The notes: generated by a model not told the origin, from the sequence alone. A stretch of DNA of 64,000 nt from Skermanella pratensis (GCF_008843145.1 NZ_CP030265.1:3774501-3838500), one strand, 5' to 3'; positions 17,207-27,161 are shown, counted from the first letter of the stretch. Numbers and translations: made by a program.

Positions 17207-17368
17207 ATATGGTTCTGAGCGCAAGCGCGAAAGTGCCGCGCAATCGGCGGGTCCCTGCCGAACGCGAACATGAACTTGCAAAGTTTCCATGCGAAGGCAC
17301 GATGTGGCACGGTGGCGACGCCGCTGTTCCGGCACACGCTGGTGCGGATCAGGATCACGGGAGGAATG

Positions 17369-18667
17369 ATGGCGAAGACCACGATCACGGCCGTGAAGGC
17401 CCGGCAGATCCTCGACTCCCGGGGGCGGCCGACCGTGGAGGCGGACGTGATGCTCGAAGGCGGGGCGATGGGCCGGGCGTCGGTGCCGTCCGGCGCGTCC
17501 ACCAGCCGGAGCGAGGCGCACGAACTCCGCGACGGCGACGCCGTAATCTATTTCGGCCGCGGGGTGTCGAATGCCGTGGCGAACGTCGCGGAGGAGATCG
17601 CGCCGCTCCTGCGGGGCCGGGATGCCGACGACCAGGCGGGAGTCGACGGTTCCATGCAGGCGCTGGACGGAACGCCGCGCCTGGAGCGTCTCGGCGCGAA
17701 CGCGGTCCTGGCGGTTTCGCTCGCCACTTGCCGGGCCGCGGCGGAAGCCGCCCGGGAACCGCTTCATCGCCGGCTCGGCGCCCTGGCGGGGGCCGGCGAT
17801 CCTGTGCTGCCGCTGCCGATGGTGAACATCCTGAGCGGCGGCCTCCATGCGGGACGCGGCATGGACGTGCAGGATTTCCTGGCCGTCCCCTTGACCGCGA
17901 CCGACTATCCCTCGGCGCTCCACGACATCATCCGGGTGCGTGCCGCCGCCGAGGAGGTCGTGGAGCGCTATGGCGCCCCCGTGCTCCTCGCCGACGAGGG
18001 AGGGCTGAGCCCGGGATGCCCTTCGGCCGAGATCGCGCTGCGATTGATGGTGGAGGCGATCGAGCGCGCGGGGCTGACGCCCGGCCGCGACATCGGGATC
18101 GCCATCGACGTGGCGGCGACGTCGCTTCTCGGGGCGGACGGTTCCTATGCCTTCTCCCGCGAAGGGCGCTCCCTGGACAGCGCCGGCATGATCGAAACCG
18201 TCGCCGAATGGGTCGAGCGCTTCCCGATCGTGTCCGTCGAGGACGGCCTGCACGACGAGGACTGGGACCATTGGCCGGAACTGACCCGCCGGCTTTCCCG
18301 CATCCAGGTGGTCGGGGACGACCTGTTCAGCACCAGCCCGGAGCGCATCCGGCGCGGCATGGAAGTTGGTGCTGCCAACAGCGTGCTGATCAAGCTCAAC
18401 CAGAACGGAACCCTGACCGGCACGCTGGACGCGATCGCGACCGCGCGGGCCGGCGGGTACTCGACCGTGGTCTCCGCCCGGTCGGGGGAGACCGGCGACA
18501 GTTTCATGTCGGACCTGGCCGTGGGCGCGGTCGGCGGGCAGATCAAGATCGGCTCGGTCCGTAACACCGAACGGCTGGAGAAATACAACCAGCTCCTCCG
18601 GATCGCCGAGGATCCGGCCGTGGGCTATGCCGGTGCGCGTTTCCTGGCCGGACAGAGGGGACCATGA
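17369..18667 (+). CDS. enolase paralogue with altered catalytic loop
   Basis: A 432-residue enolase-superfamily protein. Conserved parts are MAKTTITAVKARQILDSRG, VPSGAST, NILSGGLHA, LLADEGGLSP, the first metal Asp in AIDVAATSL, VSVEDGLHDEDWDHW, VVGDDLF and LIKLNQNGTLT. The usual SHRSGETED loop reads SARSGETGD: the active-site His is Ala (A370) and the second acidic residue is Gly. It may therefore be a specialised or weak enolase rather than the housekeeping one. ATG 17369 has GGGAGG just upstream. The stop overlaps the kinase start by four bases (ATGA). It is divergent from the ars operon. Confidence 0.85.
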   Translation: MAKTTITAVKARQILDSRGRPTVEADVMLEGGAMGRASVPSGASTSRSEAHELRDGDAVIYFGRGVSNAVANVAEEIAPLLRGRDADDQAGVDGSMQALDGTPRLERLGANAVLAVSLATCRAAAEAAREPLHRRLGALAGAGDPVLPLPMVNILSGGLHAGRGMDVQDFLAVPLTATDYPSALHDIIRVRAAAEEVVERYGAPVLLADEGGLSPGCPSAEIALRLMVEAIERAGLTPGRDIGIAIDVAATSLLGADGSYAFSREGRSLDSAGMIETVAEWVERFPIVSVEDGLHDEDWDHWPELTRRLSRIQVVGDDLFSTSPERIRRGMEVGAANSVLIKLNQNGTLTGTLDAIATARAGGYSTVVSARSGETGDSFMSDLAVGAVGGQIKIGSVRNTERLEKYNQLLRIAEDPAVGYAGARFLAGQRGP

Positions 18668-19674
18668 CGGCGCCGGATGCCGGTCTTCCCGACGACATGC
18701 GCCGGTTCCTCGCCGACCTGGGCATCCAGGGGCGGGACCTCCGCGCCCATCCGCTGACGGGCGGCGTGTCCTCCGACATCTGGTTCGTCGAGGCGGACGG
18801 GCGCACGCTCTGCATCAAGCGGGCGCTGCCGACGCTTCGGGTGGCGGCGCACTGGACCGCCCCGATCGAGCGCAGCGGCTACGAATACGCATGGTTCGAG
18901 AGGGTGCGGGAGATAGCGCCCGCGGCCGTGCCGCCGCTGATCGGACGCCATGCCGACGGCAACATGTTCGCCATGGCGTTCCTCCCGGCGGATCGCCATC
19001 CCCTGTGGAAAGCCCTGCTGCTCCGGGGGAAGGTCGATCCCGACTTCGCGGCTGCGGTCGGCGGGATCCTGGGCGCGATCCACGCCGGGACGGCCGGCGA
19101 CGGCCGCACCGCCGGGGCCTTCGCGACAGACGCGTCGTTCCACGCGCTGCGCCTCGAACCCTATCTCCTGGCGACCGCCCGCCGGCACCCGGACCTTGCC
19201 GGCCGGCTGGAAGCGATCGCCCGGACGACCGCGGCCACCAAGCTGGCGCTGGTCCACGGGGACGTCAGCCCCAAGAACATCCTGGCCGGTCCCGAAGGCC
19301 CGGTGATCCTCGACGCGGAATGCGCCTGGTACGGCGACCCGGCGTTCGACCTGGCCTTCTGCCTGAACCACCTGCTCCTGAAATGCCTTCCGGTCCGAGA
19401 CGGCACGAGCCTGCTCATGGATGCGTTCGACCGGATGATCGGCGCCTACCTGCCCCATGTGGCCTGGGAGAACGCCAAAGCCTTCGAGGGCCGTTGCGCG
19501 GCCCTGCTCCCGGCGCTCCTGCTTGCCCGCGTCGACGGAAAATCCCCCGTCGAGTACCTGACCGGGGAGATGGACAGGGAGATCGTCCGGAGCGCTGCGC
19601 GCGGTCTCGTGGCCGAGCCTCCGGACCGGCTTTCCACCGTAAAGCAACGCTGGCTCGACAGCTTGCGGCGATGA
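18664..19674 (+). CDS. aminoglycoside/choline-kinase-fold phosphotransferase
   Basis: A 336-residue APH-family kinase. HPLTGGVSSDIWFV (nucleotide loop, about 30-43), Lys in LCIKRALP, HGDVSPKNILAG (catalytic Asp, about 198-210) and LDAECAWYGDPAFDLAF (metal Asp) are all present. It phosphorylates a small hydroxylated or amino substrate that cannot be named. ATGA overlap with the enolase-like gene indicates translational coupling, so the two probably act on one pathway. The next gene, a multicopper oxidase, begins 13 bp after its stop. Confidence 0.88.
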   Translation: MTAPDAGLPDDMRRFLADLGIQGRDLRAHPLTGGVSSDIWFVEADGRTLCIKRALPTLRVAAHWTAPIERSGYEYAWFERVREIAPAAVPPLIGRHADGNMFAMAFLPADRHPLWKALLLRGKVDPDFAAAVGGILGAIHAGTAGDGRTAGAFATDASFHALRLEPYLLATARRHPDLAGRLEAIARTTAATKLALVHGDVSPKNILAGPEGPVILDAECAWYGDPAFDLAFCLNHLLLKCLPVRDGTSLLMDAFDRMIGAYLPHVAWENAKAFEGRCAALLPALLLARVDGKSPVEYLTGEMDREIVRSAARGLVAEPPDRLSTVKQRWLDSLRR

Positions 19675-19687
19675 GGCGAGGGACATC

Positions 19688-21160
19688 ATGAGCCAGAACC
19701 CGCTGGTCCGGCCGCTCACCCGCAGACGCCTTCTCCTTGGGGGCAGCGCCGCCGGGGCCGCTGCGCTGGTGCCCGTGGCCCTGCGCCCCGCGGCAGCCGC
19801 AAAGACGCCGACCCACGCGCTGGCAGCCGGCCCCGGGAGGGTCCGGATGGTCGGCGACGCCTATCCGGAGACGACGGTATGGGCCTATGACGGCCAGGTG
19901 CCCGGTCCCGAGATCCGCGTCCGGCAGGGCGACCGTCTTCGCATCGAGGTGACCAACCGGCTGGCCGAGGAGACGACCGTCCACTGGCACGGACTTCGCG
20001 TCCCCAACGCCATGGACGGCGTGCCGCACCTGACCCAGCGCCCGATCGGCCCCTTCGAGACCTTCACCTACGAGTTCGATGCCCTGGATGCCGGGACCTT
20101 CTGGTACCACCCGCACCAGCGGAGCCATGAACAGGTCGGCCGCGGCCTTCACGGCGCGCTCATCGTCGAGGAGCGAGAACCGGTCCCGGTCGACCGCGAC
20201 CTCTGCTGGGTGCTGGGCGACTGGCGGCTGAAGGGAGACGCTTCGATCAGCAACGACTTCGGCGCCATGATGGACATCAGCCACGGCGGCCGGGTCGGGA
20301 ACACCGTCACGGTGAACGGCCGCGTGCTCGACGTGGTGCCGGTGCGGGCGGGCGAACGGGTCCGGCTGCGTCTGGTCAACGCCGCCAACGCCCGTATCTT
20401 CGGGCTGCGCTTCCAGGGACACCGGCCGACGGTGATCGCCATCGACGGCCATCCGGTCGAACCGCACGAACCGGAAGACGGCCGCATCGTCCTGGCGCCC
20501 GCGATGCGCGTGGACCTCGTCCTCGACATGGCCGGCGCTCCCGGCGACCGCTCCAACGTCGTCGACGACTTCCATCCCAACCTCGCCTACCGGCTGCTGG
20601 ACCTCGGCTACGGGCCGGACCGTCTGCGGGACCGCCCGCCGGACACGCCGGTCCGGCTGCCGGCGAACCCGGTGGCGGAGCCGGACCTCTCCGCCGCGGT
20701 CCGACACGAGGTGGCCCTGGGCGGCGGGATGATGGGAACCATGGCCGGAGCCATGGTGGACGGCAGGATGACGGACATGCGCACCCTGTTGCGCCAAGGC
20801 ATGGCCTGGGCGATCAACGGAGTTTCCGCCGGCGGCGCCGACCGCCACGGCGGCGGCGAGGTTTCCGGACACGTCATGGACCCGATCTTCACGATCGAGC
20901 GCGGGCGCACCTGCGTGATCGCCATGGCCAACGACACGGCGTGGCACCATCCGATGCATCTGCACGGCCACACCTTCCGGGTGCTGTCGCGGAACGGCAG
21001 GCCGACCCGCTTCAAGGAATGGCAGGACACCGTCCTGCTGGCCCCGCGCGAACGCGTGGAGATCGCCTTCGTCGCCGACAATCCGGGCGACTGGATGTTC
21101 CACTGCCATATCCTCGAACATCAGGCCGCGGGGATGATGAGCACTATCCGCGTCGCCTGA
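19688..21160 (+). CDS. Tat-exported multicopper oxidase
   Basis: A 490-residue periplasmic laccase-like oxidase. The Tat signal is RPLTRRRLLLGGSAAGAAAL (about 9-28). Copper ligands are all present: VHWHGLRV (about 98-105), FWYHPHQRSHEQVGRGLHG (about 138-156), HHPMHLHGHTFRVL (about 420-433) and HCHILEHQAAGMM (about 473-485), giving one type 1 and one trinuclear centre. Such enzymes oxidise Cu(I) or phenolics. The cytochrome c gene 30 bp downstream suggests a shared periplasmic electron path. It follows the enolase-kinase pair closely and may share their promoter. Confidence 0.93.
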   Translation: MSQNPLVRPLTRRRLLLGGSAAGAAALVPVALRPAAAAKTPTHALAAGPGRVRMVGDAYPETTVWAYDGQVPGPEIRVRQGDRLRIEVTNRLAEETTVHWHGLRVPNAMDGVPHLTQRPIGPFETFTYEFDALDAGTFWYHPHQRSHEQVGRGLHGALIVEEREPVPVDRDLCWVLGDWRLKGDASISNDFGAMMDISHGGRVGNTVTVNGRVLDVVPVRAGERVRLRLVNAANARIFGLRFQGHRPTVIAIDGHPVEPHEPEDGRIVLAPAMRVDLVLDMAGAPGDRSNVVDDFHPNLAYRLLDLGYGPDRLRDRPPDTPVRLPANPVAEPDLSAAVRHEVALGGGMMGTMAGAMVDGRMTDMRTLLRQGMAWAINGVSAGGADRHGGGEVSGHVMDPIFTIERGRTCVIAMANDTAWHHPMHLHGHTFRVLSRNGRPTRFKEWQDTVLLAPRERVEIAFVADNPGDWMFHCHILEHQAAGMMSTIRVA

Positions 21161-21190
21161 ACCGGCCCCTGCCTTCGGAGGAGAACCACC

Positions 21191-21658
21191 ATGCCTGTCC
21201 CGACCGTCCTGGGCCGGAAGACGGCGCTGGTCGCCGCGCTGGTGCTCTTCGCCACCGGCGGCTTGGCCGCCTGGATGCTCTCTCCAGAAGACGGCCGGAT
21301 CGATCCGGGCGACCCCGCCCAGGTGGCCCTCGGCGAGACCGTCTATGCGGCGAACTGCGCGTCCTGCCACGGCGCCGACCTGGAGGGCCAGCCGGACTGG
21401 CGCGAGCGGAAGCCGGACGGCAGGCTGCCCGCCCCGCCCCACGACGTCTCCGGCCACACCTGGCACCATCCCGCCGAAACGCTTTTCGGCATCGTCAAGG
21501 ACGGCATGGCCGCGTACGCCCCTCCCGGCTACGAGAGCGACATGCCCGCGTTCGGCGGAACGCTGTCCGACCAGGAGATCCGGGCGGTGCTGGCCTTCAT
21601 CGCGAGCCGCTGGCCGGAGAACGTCCGGAACCGCTGGAAGTCCGCCGGTATCAGCTGA
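21191..21658 (+). CDS. membrane-anchored mono-haem cytochrome c
   Basis: A 155-residue protein with an N-terminal helix (residues about 10-32) that acts as anchor or signal. CASCH at about 56-60 binds haem, and the likely axial Met is in DMPAFGGTLS (about 117-126). GGAGG precedes the ATG. The last eight bases overlap the convergent fahA stop. It is downstream of the multicopper oxidase, so it may pass electrons to or from it. Confidence 0.88.
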   Translation: MPVPTVLGRKTALVAALVLFATGGLAAWMLSPEDGRIDPGDPAQVALGETVYAANCASCHGADLEGQPDWRERKPDGRLPAPPHDVSGHTWHHPAETLFGIVKDGMAAYAPPGYESDMPAFGGTLSDQEIRAVLAFIASRWPENVRNRWKSAGIS

Positions 21659-22928
21659 GGGCCGGCATCACGCGCCCCGCGACCTCGCCGAAGCCCACGC
21701 GATAGCCGTCTCCCTGGCACCAGCCGGTGATGGTCACCTCGTCCCCGTCCTCCAGGAACGAGCGCTCGCCGCCTCCCGCCAGGGCGAGCGGGTTCCGGCC
21801 GTTCCAGGTCAGTTCCAGCAAGCTGCCGAGGCTGTCCGGCTCCGGGCCGCTGATCGTGCCGGAGCCCATCAGGTCGCCCACGCGGGTGTTGCAGCCCGAT
21901 ACCGTGTGGTGGGCGAGTTGCTGCGCCATGCTCCAGTACAGGTGCCTGAAGTTCGTCCGGCAGACCATGGTGGCGTCGGTACGTCCGTCCGGCCGCAACG
22001 CCACCTCCAGGTGGAGGTCGACCGACGCCTTGCCGATCTGTCGGAGATAGGGCATCGGCTCCGGTTCCTGCGGCGGACCGGGCACCCGGAACGGCTCCAG
22101 AGCATCCAGAGTGACCACCCAGGGCGAGATCGAGGTCGCGAAACTCTTGGCGTTGAACGGCCCGAGCGGCACGTATTCCCACTGCTGGATGTCGCGGGCG
22201 CTCCAGTCGTTCATCAGCACCATGCCGAAGATGTGCCGCTCCGCCTCGCCCACGGGGATCGGCTCGCCCAGGTCGTTGCCTTGGCCGACGATGAAGGCGG
22301 TCTCCAGTTCGATGTCGAGCTTGCGGCTCGGTCCGAAGCCGGGCTTCTCGTCGGCCGGCGCCTTGGTCTGGCCGTTGGGCCGGCGCACCCGCGTGCCGCT
22401 GACCACCACCGAGCTGGCCCGGCCGTTGTACCCGACCGGCAGGTGCAGCCAGTTGGGCAGAAGCGCGTTCTTCGGGTCCCGGAACATCGACCCGACATTG
22501 GTGGCGTGTTCCTTGGACGAATAAAAATCGGTGTAATCGCCGACTTCGACCGGCAGGTGCAGACGCGCACCGGCCATCGGCACCAGGGCGCGGGCGCGCA
22601 GGGCCGGGTCGTCCCGGAGGATCGGGCCGTCGTGGCGCAGCAATTCGCTGACCCGTGCCCGCACCCGCCGCCAGGCGTCATGCCCCAGCGCGATGAAGGG
22701 GTTCAGGCTCGGCCGGGCGAATACCCCGACGGCGCCGGAACCCGCGTCCAGCAAACCGGCCTCCTCGATCACCGCCAGATCGAGGATTTGGTCGCCGATC
22801 GCGACGCCGACCCGGGGCGCCTGACCGGCATCGGCCGAGAACACCCCGAAGGGCAGGTTCTGGATCGGAAAGTGGCTGTCCGGCGCCACCGTCACGAAGG
22901 ACTTGAGGGAGGGATCGTTGGGGTGCAT
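21651..22928 (-). CDS. fahA: fumarylacetoacetase
   Basis: A 425-residue enzyme that splits fumarylacetoacetate into fumarate and acetoacetate, the last step of tyrosine/homogentisate catabolism. N-terminal FPIQNLPFGVF and core DFYSSKEHATNVGSMFRD (catalytic His), LDIELETAFIVG and GSGTISGPEPDSLGSLLEL are family blocks. It lies 12 bp downstream of hmgA in one operon. Its 3' end overlaps the cytochrome c gene by 8 bp in a convergent arrangement. Confidence 0.97.
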   Translation of the reverse strand: MHPNDPSLKSFVTVAPDSHFPIQNLPFGVFSADAGQAPRVGVAIGDQILDLAVIEEAGLLDAGSGAVGVFARPSLNPFIALGHDAWRRVRARVSELLRHDGPILRDDPALRARALVPMAGARLHLPVEVGDYTDFYSSKEHATNVGSMFRDPKNALLPNWLHLPVGYNGRASSVVVSGTRVRRPNGQTKAPADEKPGFGPSRKLDIELETAFIVGQGNDLGEPIPVGEAERHIFGMVLMNDWSARDIQQWEYVPLGPFNAKSFATSISPWVVTLDALEPFRVPGPPQEPEPMPYLRQIGKASVDLHLEVALRPDGRTDATMVCRTNFRHLYWSMAQQLAHHTVSGCNTRVGDLMGSGTISGPEPDSLGSLLELTWNGRNPLALAGGGERSFLEDGDEVTITGWCQGDGYRVGFGEVAGRVMPALS

Positions 22929-22940
22929 GTCGTTTCCTCC

Positions 22941-24248
22941 TCAGCGGCGTCCGGGATCGAAATGCTTGCGCAACCGCGTACCATAAGTGCCGTAGTCCTG
23001 CTGGAGCTGCTCCAGTCCAACGGCGTAGGCCGACACCCGCTGCGGGAAGCGCGTCTCGAACATGAAGGCCAGGGTGCCTTCCAGCTTGTGCGGCTTTAGC
23101 TCGGCGTTGCTCGCCTTCTCGAAGGCGTCCATGTCGGGCCCGTGCGGCAGCATCATGTTGTGCAGTGAGAAGCCGCCAGGCACGAAGCCGCCGCCGGTCT
23201 TCGCGTCATAGACGCCATGGATCAGTCCCATGAACTCGCTCATGACGTTCATGTGGTACCAGGGCGGCCGGAAGGTGTTCTCGGCCACCATCCAGCGCTC
23301 GGGAAAGATGACGAAGTCGATGTTCGCCGTGCCCGGCGTCTCCGAGGGCGATGTCAGCACCGTGAAGATCGAGGGGTCGGCATGGTCGAACAGGACGGGG
23401 CCGACCGGCGAGTAGCGCCGCAGGTCGTATTTGAAGGGCGCATAGTTGCCGTGCCACGCGACCACGTCGAGCGGCGAGTGGGCGATCTCCGTCACCCACA
23501 GCGAGCCGCCCCACTTCACGGTCAGCGTCGACGGCGCGTCGCGGTCCTCGTAGGCGGCGACGGGGGTGAGGAAGTCCCTCGGATTGGCGAGGCAGTTGGC
23601 GCCGATCGGGCCGCGCTCCGGCAGCGTCAGGCCGCCGCCGTAGTTCTCGCACAGATAGCCGCGGGCCGGACCGTCACGCAGTTCGGCCTTGAACTTCACC
23701 CCGCGCGGAATCACCGCGATCTCGCCGGGCTCGATGTCGATGACGCCGAACTCGGTGCGCAGCCGCAACGCGCCCTGCTGGGGCACGAACAGCATCTCGC
23801 CGTCGGCGTTGTAGAAATACTCGTCCTCCATGGAACGGGTGGCGAGATAGACGTGGGCCGCCATTCCGGTCTGGCTGCCGGCGTCGCCCGCCGTGGTGAT
23901 GGTCCGCACGCCCTCCACGAGGGAGAGACGCTGCGAGGGGATCGGCACCGGGTCCCAGCGCATCGGTGCCGGCGGGATCTCGACCTCGACGCAGGGCGCC
24001 GTGCACCACAGGCCGGCGTCGGCCTTGGCGAACCGGCCCCAGTTGGCGACGGTCGGCCGGATGCGGTACAGCCAGGAGCGCTCGTTGGACGCCCGCGGCG
24101 CCGTGAAGGGCGAGCCGCTGAGCTGTTCAGCATAAAGGCCATAGGCGCATCGCTGCGGCGAGTTGCGGCCGACCGGCAGGGCGCCGGGCAGCGCTTCGGA
24201 TTCGAAACCGTTGCCGAAGCCGGATTGGTAGGCCAGTTCGGTTGCCAT
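22941..24248 (-). CDS. hmgA: homogentisate 1,2-dioxygenase
   Basis: A 435-residue Fe(II) ring-cleaving dioxygenase that converts homogentisate to maleylacetoacetate. It begins [25 protein letters not shown] lies seven bases before ATG 24248. Iron-site regions [20 protein letters not shown] and [14 protein letters not shown] with [10 protein letters not shown] are present. It is the first gene of hmgA-fahA; a maleylacetoacetate isomerase is not in the visible operon. Confidence 0.97.
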   Translation of the reverse strand: MATELAYQSGFGNGFESEALPGALPVGRNSPQRCAYGLYAEQLSGSPFTAPRASNERSWLYRIRPTVANWGRFAKADAGLWCTAPCVEVEIPPAPMRWDPVPIPSQRLSLVEGVRTITTAGDAGSQTGMAAHVYLATRSMEDEYFYNADGEMLFVPQQGALRLRTEFGVIDIEPGEIAVIPRGVKFKAELRDGPARGYLCENYGGGLTLPERGPIGANCLANPRDFLTPVAAYEDRDAPSTLTVKWGGSLWVTEIAHSPLDVVAWHGNYAPFKYDLRRYSPVGPVLFDHADPSIFTVLTSPSETPGTANIDFVIFPERWMVAENTFRPPWYHMNVMSEFMGLIHGVYDAKTGGGFVPGGFSLHNMMLPHGPDMDAFEKASNAELKPHKLEGTLAFMFETRFPQRVSAYAVGLEQLQQDYGTYGTRLRKHFDPGRR

Positions 24249-24449
24249 GGGTGTTCCTCCGATCGTCTTCTTCGCAAGATCCGGGTTCAGGGTCGCCCCT
24301 CGGGAACCTTGACCATTCATGTGGGAAGGCTACCCGTTTTTCGCCCGGCTTGGTGCGTCGAGGGTACCGGATACCGAACAGGCACGTCCGCAGCGATCAT
24401 CGGTAGCACTCTCCCTGGTCGGCGGCCTGCGGACGCCCATGTCAATGCC

Positions 24450-24851
24450 ATGAACGCGCCACGCTTATCCCCTCCCGCCGCGACCGTCTACTATGACGGC
24501 GCCTGCCCGATCTGCTCTCGCGAGATCGCCTTCTATCGCCGGCGCGATGCGGCAGGGCGCGTCCGCTGGCACGATCTGCGCCGGGAGCCGGTCGACCCGT
24601 CCCTGGACGGGATCACCCAGGCGGCGGCGCTCGCCCGTTTCCATCTCCGCCGCGCGGACGGCACGGTGGTTTCGGGCGCTGCGGCTTTCGCCACCCTCTG
24701 GTCCTTGACTCCCGGCTTCCGGGGGCTCGGCGCCCTGGCGCGCCTGCCGGGCATGATCTGGGTGCTGGAGCGCGGCTACGATCTCTTCCTGCGCCTGCGC
24801 CCCCTGCCGTCGTCCACGGGCGCCTGCCCGGAAGATCGCTGCGGCACATGA
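24450..24851 (+). CDS. DCC family thiol-disulfide oxidoreductase-like protein (DUF393)
   Basis: A 133-residue protein with YYDGACPICSREIAFY near the N-terminus, the DxxCxxC signature of the DUF393/DCC family, followed by a helical region typical of the family. The ATG at 24450 follows no strong ribosome site, so the start is less certain. The stop overlaps the next ATG (ATGA at 24848), so it is coupled to the alpha/beta hydrolase. Function is poorly known; a redox role is suggested by the cysteines. Confidence 0.8.
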   Translation: MNAPRLSPPAATVYYDGACPICSREIAFYRRRDAAGRVRWHDLRREPVDPSLDGITQAAALARFHLRRADGTVVSGAAAFATLWSLTPGFRGLGALARLPGMIWVLERGYDLFLRLRPLPSSTGACPEDRCGT

Positions 24852-25789
24852 GTTTCCCCGGCCCCGGAAGTTTAGCCTGGATGGCGGCGGCCATCCTGCT
24901 CGCCGCCCTGGTCGGATTCGGCCTTTGGCTGTGGACGCCCGACAAGTCCAGGGGAGAGCTGGAATCCCGGTATCTCGACGCGCCGGCCGACATGGTGGAC
25001 GTGGCGGGCTTGCGCCTGCATGTGCGCGACGGCGGCCCGCGGGAGGCTCCGGCGGTGATCCTGATCCACGGCTTCGGGTCGAGCCTGCACACCTGGGAGG
25101 CATGGGCCGGCGGCCTGTCCCCCGGTTACCGGGTGATCCGCTTCGACCTCCCCGGCTCCGGCCTGTCGGAGCCGGACCCGACGGGCGACTACACGGTCGG
25201 ACGCAGCGTGGAGATCCTGACGGCCGTGATGGACAGGATGGAGATCGACCGGGCGAGCCTGGTGGGCAACTCCCTGGGCGGGCGGGTCGCCTGGAACTTC
25301 GCCGCCCGGAACCCCGGGCGGGTCGACAAGCTCGTGCTGATCTCTCCCGACGGTTTCGCTAGCCCCGGTGAGGAATACGGGCGCCGCACGGAGGTGCCCT
25401 TCCCCATGAAGCTGATGCGCTACGCCCTGCCGCGCGTCCTGCTGGGAATGAACCTGGCGCCGGCCTACGGCGATCCGGGCAGGATGAGCGATGCCTATCT
25501 CGACCGCTACCACGACCTGATCCGGGCTCCCGGCGTCCGGGACGCGATGATCGCCCGGATGGAGCAGGCGGTACGCGAGGACCCCGTGCCCCTGCTGCGG
25601 CTTATCCAGGCTCCGACCCTGCTGCTGTGGGGCGAAAAGGACGCCCTGATCCCGGTCGCCAACGCCGAGGATTATTTGCTGGCCCTGCCCCACGGCACGC
25701 TGGTGCGTCTGCCCGGCATCGGCCATGTCCCCCAGGAGGAAGCCCCCGCCGCCTCCCTGGAGCCGGTCAAGGACTTCCTGGCGCGGTGA
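24848..25789 (+). CDS. membrane-anchored alpha/beta hydrolase
   Basis: A 313-residue alpha/beta-fold hydrolase with an N-terminal helix (about residues 8-28) that likely anchors it facing the periplasm. HGFGSSLHTW is the oxyanion loop, GNSLGG (about 139-144) the nucleophile elbow with Ser141, the acid is in LLWGEKDALIP, and GIGHVPQEE supplies the catalytic His. It resembles meta-cleavage-type hydrolases and lipases; the substrate is unknown. It is translationally coupled to the DUF393 gene. Confidence 0.88.
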   Translation: MSFPGPGSLAWMAAAILLAALVGFGLWLWTPDKSRGELESRYLDAPADMVDVAGLRLHVRDGGPREAPAVILIHGFGSSLHTWEAWAGGLSPGYRVIRFDLPGSGLSEPDPTGDYTVGRSVEILTAVMDRMEIDRASLVGNSLGGRVAWNFAARNPGRVDKLVLISPDGFASPGEEYGRRTEVPFPMKLMRYALPRVLLGMNLAPAYGDPGRMSDAYLDRYHDLIRAPGVRDAMIARMEQAVREDPVPLLRLIQAPTLLLWGEKDALIPVANAEDYLLALPHGTLVRLPGIGHVPQEEAPAASLEPVKDFLAR

Positions 25790-25814
25790 GCGGCCGGCGT
25801 CCCGGCGACGGGCG

Positions 25815-26426
25815 TCAGGACCGGCGGGAGACGGATTGGCGCGGAGCCCCGGAAGAGTTGGCGCGCATGGCGGCCCCCAGGATCACGCCGAGAACTCCGC
25901 CCAGGATGTGCGCCGTCTGGGAGATGCCGTCGTCCGCGAACAGCGCCATCACCTCGCGGCCGAGATAGAGGGCGGCCACCAGCAGCACGGTGAGCGGGAT
26001 CGTGCCGGACCGCCCGGCCAGCATGGCTGTCAGCATGATCAGGCAGAAAACGGTACCGCTGGCGCCGATCAAGGCGCCCCTTGGGTCGAGGATGCACTGG
26101 GCCAGCCCGACCGACACCGATGCCGTGACCAGCACGGCCAGCATCCTGAAGGAGCCGAATCGATCCTCCAGCAGCGGCCCGGTCAGCAGGATCACCACGA
26201 AGTTCGACAGCAGGTGGGTCATGCCGCCATGAGCCAGCGTCCAGGTCAGCAGGGAAAGGAGAAAGTCGCCGTCCCACGGACGGATCGGCCCATGGATCGC
26301 CAGTTTTCCCTGAATCGGCAGGATGGTGGCCGCGACGGCGGCCAAGGTGTAGCAGACGGTCACCGGCGCGTTCAGTTCGATCCTGGGCAAGGCGGCACCT
26401 GGGCAGTGAGATCCAGCCGAGACCAT
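25815..26426 (-). CDS. rhomboid-family intramembrane protease
   Basis: A 203-residue membrane protein with about six helices. HGGMTHLLSNFVVI matches the rhomboid His/Asn helix, IGASGTVF holds the catalytic Ser (GxSG) and HILGGVLGVILGA the catalytic His. Start ATG 26426 has GGAG five bases upstream; GTG 26450 is an alternative. It belongs to the short rhomboid/rhombosortase-like type. The next gene upstream is a response regulator in the same orientation. Confidence 0.87.
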   Translation of the reverse strand: MVSAGSHCPGAALPRIELNAPVTVCYTLAAVAATILPIQGKLAIHGPIRPWDGDFLLSLLTWTLAHGGMTHLLSNFVVILLTGPLLEDRFGSFRMLAVLVTASVSVGLAQCILDPRGALIGASGTVFCLIMLTAMLAGRSGTIPLTVLLVAALYLGREVMALFADDGISQTAHILGGVLGVILGAAMRANSSGAPRQSVSRRS

Positions 26427-26471
26427 AAAGGCTCCGGCCGCCGCCGTCACCGGGAGTCGCCGCCCCGGCGA

Positions 26472-26936
26472 TCAGGATGCGAGCAGGGCGGCTTGGCGCT
26501 TCTCCTGCGGCGGTCTCTTGGCGAGAGTGGCGGCCACGGAGTTCAGCACCGCACTGACGCGCACGGGCTTGATCAGGACGTCCGATGCGTATTCCCGACC
26601 GTCCATGGCCGCCCTCTGGTAGTCGGAGGTCACGAAAATGACGCTCACCCCCATCGGATGCAGTTCGGCCGCCACCGATATGCCGTCGACGGCGCTTGCC
26701 AATCCGATATCGAGCAGCACCAGGTCAGGCAGGTCAAGGAATGCCGTACGAAGGGCTTCCTCGCCGGTGTCGACCGGCCCCAGGACGGTGTAGCCTTCCC
26801 TGGTCAGGATGGACGCCAACCCCATGGCGATCAAATGGTTGTCCTCACAGACCAGGATGCGCCGCGCGCTGGTGTGTTCCGTACTGGTGGCGGTGTCTCC
26901 AGTGAAAGGCATCTGAGCGACCCCTATGCTGAGCAT
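26472..26936 (-). CDS. stand-alone response-regulator receiver protein
   Basis: A 154-residue CheY-like receiver with no output domain. RRILVCEDNHLIAMG gives the acidic pair, LVLLDIGL the phospho-acceptor Asp (about residue 76), FVTSD the switch Thr/Ser and DVLIKPVR the Lys. The N-terminal 24 residues are probably flexible; ATG 26912 is a possible shorter start. No histidine kinase is nearby, so the partner is unknown. It is divergent from the asparaginase operon. Confidence 0.87.
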   Translation of the reverse strand: MLSIGVAQMPFTGDTATSTEHTSARRILVCEDNHLIAMGLASILTREGYTVLGPVDTGEEALRTAFLDLPDLVLLDIGLASAVDGISVAAELHPMGVSVIFVTSDYQRAAMDGREYASDVLIKPVRVSAVLNSVAATLAKRPPQEKRQAALLAS

Positions 26937-27161
26937 GACCTCCGTGATTGATCCTGTAGAGTGCGCCCCAGATTGTTAACCAAACGTTATCCATAAATTG
27001 TGACTCATTAAACTAATTTCCCCGCGATCCCGCTGACGCTCCTTTCTCGCGCCTCCGGTGCCACAAGCGGCGGCCGGGGTGGACCCAAGGGCCGGGACGG
27101 GGTGTTGCTATGGAGGAAGCGGTCTGGGACAGGCACTTCCCGTCCCGACCCAATCCGCCAT

